A stretch of DNA of 6,100 bases from Gammaproteobacteria bacterium (GTDB lineage Bacteria > Pseudomonadota > Gammaproteobacteria > GCA-001735895), in assembly GCA_029864065.1 (NCBI GenBank), contig JAOTUD010000193.1:1-6100 (forward strand), written 5' to 3'. The position numbers were made by a program, and so were the translations under genes. Shown here piece by piece: positions 5,899 through 6,100 of this stretch. Under the pieces are notes generated by a model. That model searched no databases and was not told the origin of the DNA. It worked only from the letters and a program-made list of their open reading frames with translations. Numbering within the stretch: position 1 is the first letter of the stretch; the number at the start of each line of letters is the position of its first letter.

Positions 5899-6100
5899 AT
5901 GCGCACGCTCGAAACAATCATCGCCGACATCCGCAAACTCGAAAACGAATTGCTGCAGGAACTGCAAAAGAAGCAGGACGAATACTATTACATCGTCAGG
6001 GGCAAGCGGGTGCAGTTCGAAGAAGAAACCCGGCGCTACCACAAGACGCTCGCGAAAACGCTGCGGCGCTATTTCGCCGATGCGTCGTTGGGGCATATTA
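5899..6100 (+). CDS. Hypothetical charged protein, N-terminal fragment (runs off the window)
   Basis: Sixty-seven codons are open from the ATG at 5899 to the window end with no stop. An AGGGG ribosome site lies at 5883-5887, 11 bases before the ATG. The fragment is rich in Lys, Arg, Glu and Leu (MRTLETIIADIRKLENELLQ at 1-20, then a Tyr triplet at 29-31 and GKRVQFEEETRRYHKTL at about 35-51). The first 27 residues look like an amphipathic helix or coiled coil. It loosely recalls a conserved gammaproteobacterial protein of unknown function whose membrane and cysteine-containing part would lie further on, but this is memory and cannot be tested here. Codon pattern and ribosome site favour this frame over the reverse-strand ORF across the same bases. 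It begins 83 bases after the FimX-like gene and could be co-transcribed. Confidence 0.7.
   Translation, partial: MRTLETIIADIRKLENELLQELQKKQDEYYYIVRGKRVQFEEETRRYHKTLAKTLRRYFADASLGHI

Noticed and set aside
5845..6096. A minus-strand open frame across the window's end.
   Set aside because: The plus-strand frame from 5899 has a ribosome site, helix-like composition and no stop. The reverse frame looks like its shadow.

Overview
The window looks like chromosomal DNA of a gammaproteobacterium. It is GC-rich by eye, densely coded, and carries an EF-P/EpmA pair of the beta-lysylation type, an Escherichia-like phosphatidylserine decarboxylase and a FimX-like tandem regulator. No phage, IS, CRISPR, rRNA or tRNA sequence was seen. 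The species cannot be named from the sequence alone; an uncultured or environmental lineage is a guess.

Layout. (1) 23-1990, plus strand: a good sigma70-type promoter, then a three-gene run. It holds a membrane-anchored Sco1/SenC copper chaperone, a periplasmic PCuAC copper chaperone with a perfect metal motif, and psd starting with GTG one base after the previous stop. The first two genes fit copper delivery to the CuA centre of cytochrome c oxidase; psd makes phosphatidylethanolamine. (2) 1991-2099: a convergent gap holding a 20-bp-period tandem repeat and a GC-rich palindrome. (3) 2100-3621, minus strand: efp followed 19 bases later by epmA, so the substrate protein and its lysine-34 ligase are probably co-transcribed. 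A terminator-shaped hairpin followed by seven T lies inside the start of epmA, in the direction of transcription. (4) 3622-3730: a divergent intergenic region with candidate promoters for both sides and three related CGGA(A)TATAT elements. (5) 3731-5815, plus strand: a 694-residue REC-PAS-GGDEF-EAL protein of FimX-like architecture and length in which the signature sites of REC, GGDEF and EAL are all lost. (6) 5899-6100: the N-terminal 67 codons of a charged, coiled-coil-like protein of unknown function that runs off the window.

Most of the window is housekeeping. The parts most worth a second look are the fully degenerate c-di-GMP-type scaffold protein, the intragenic terminator-like hairpin in epmA, and the repeated elements in the divergent promoter region.
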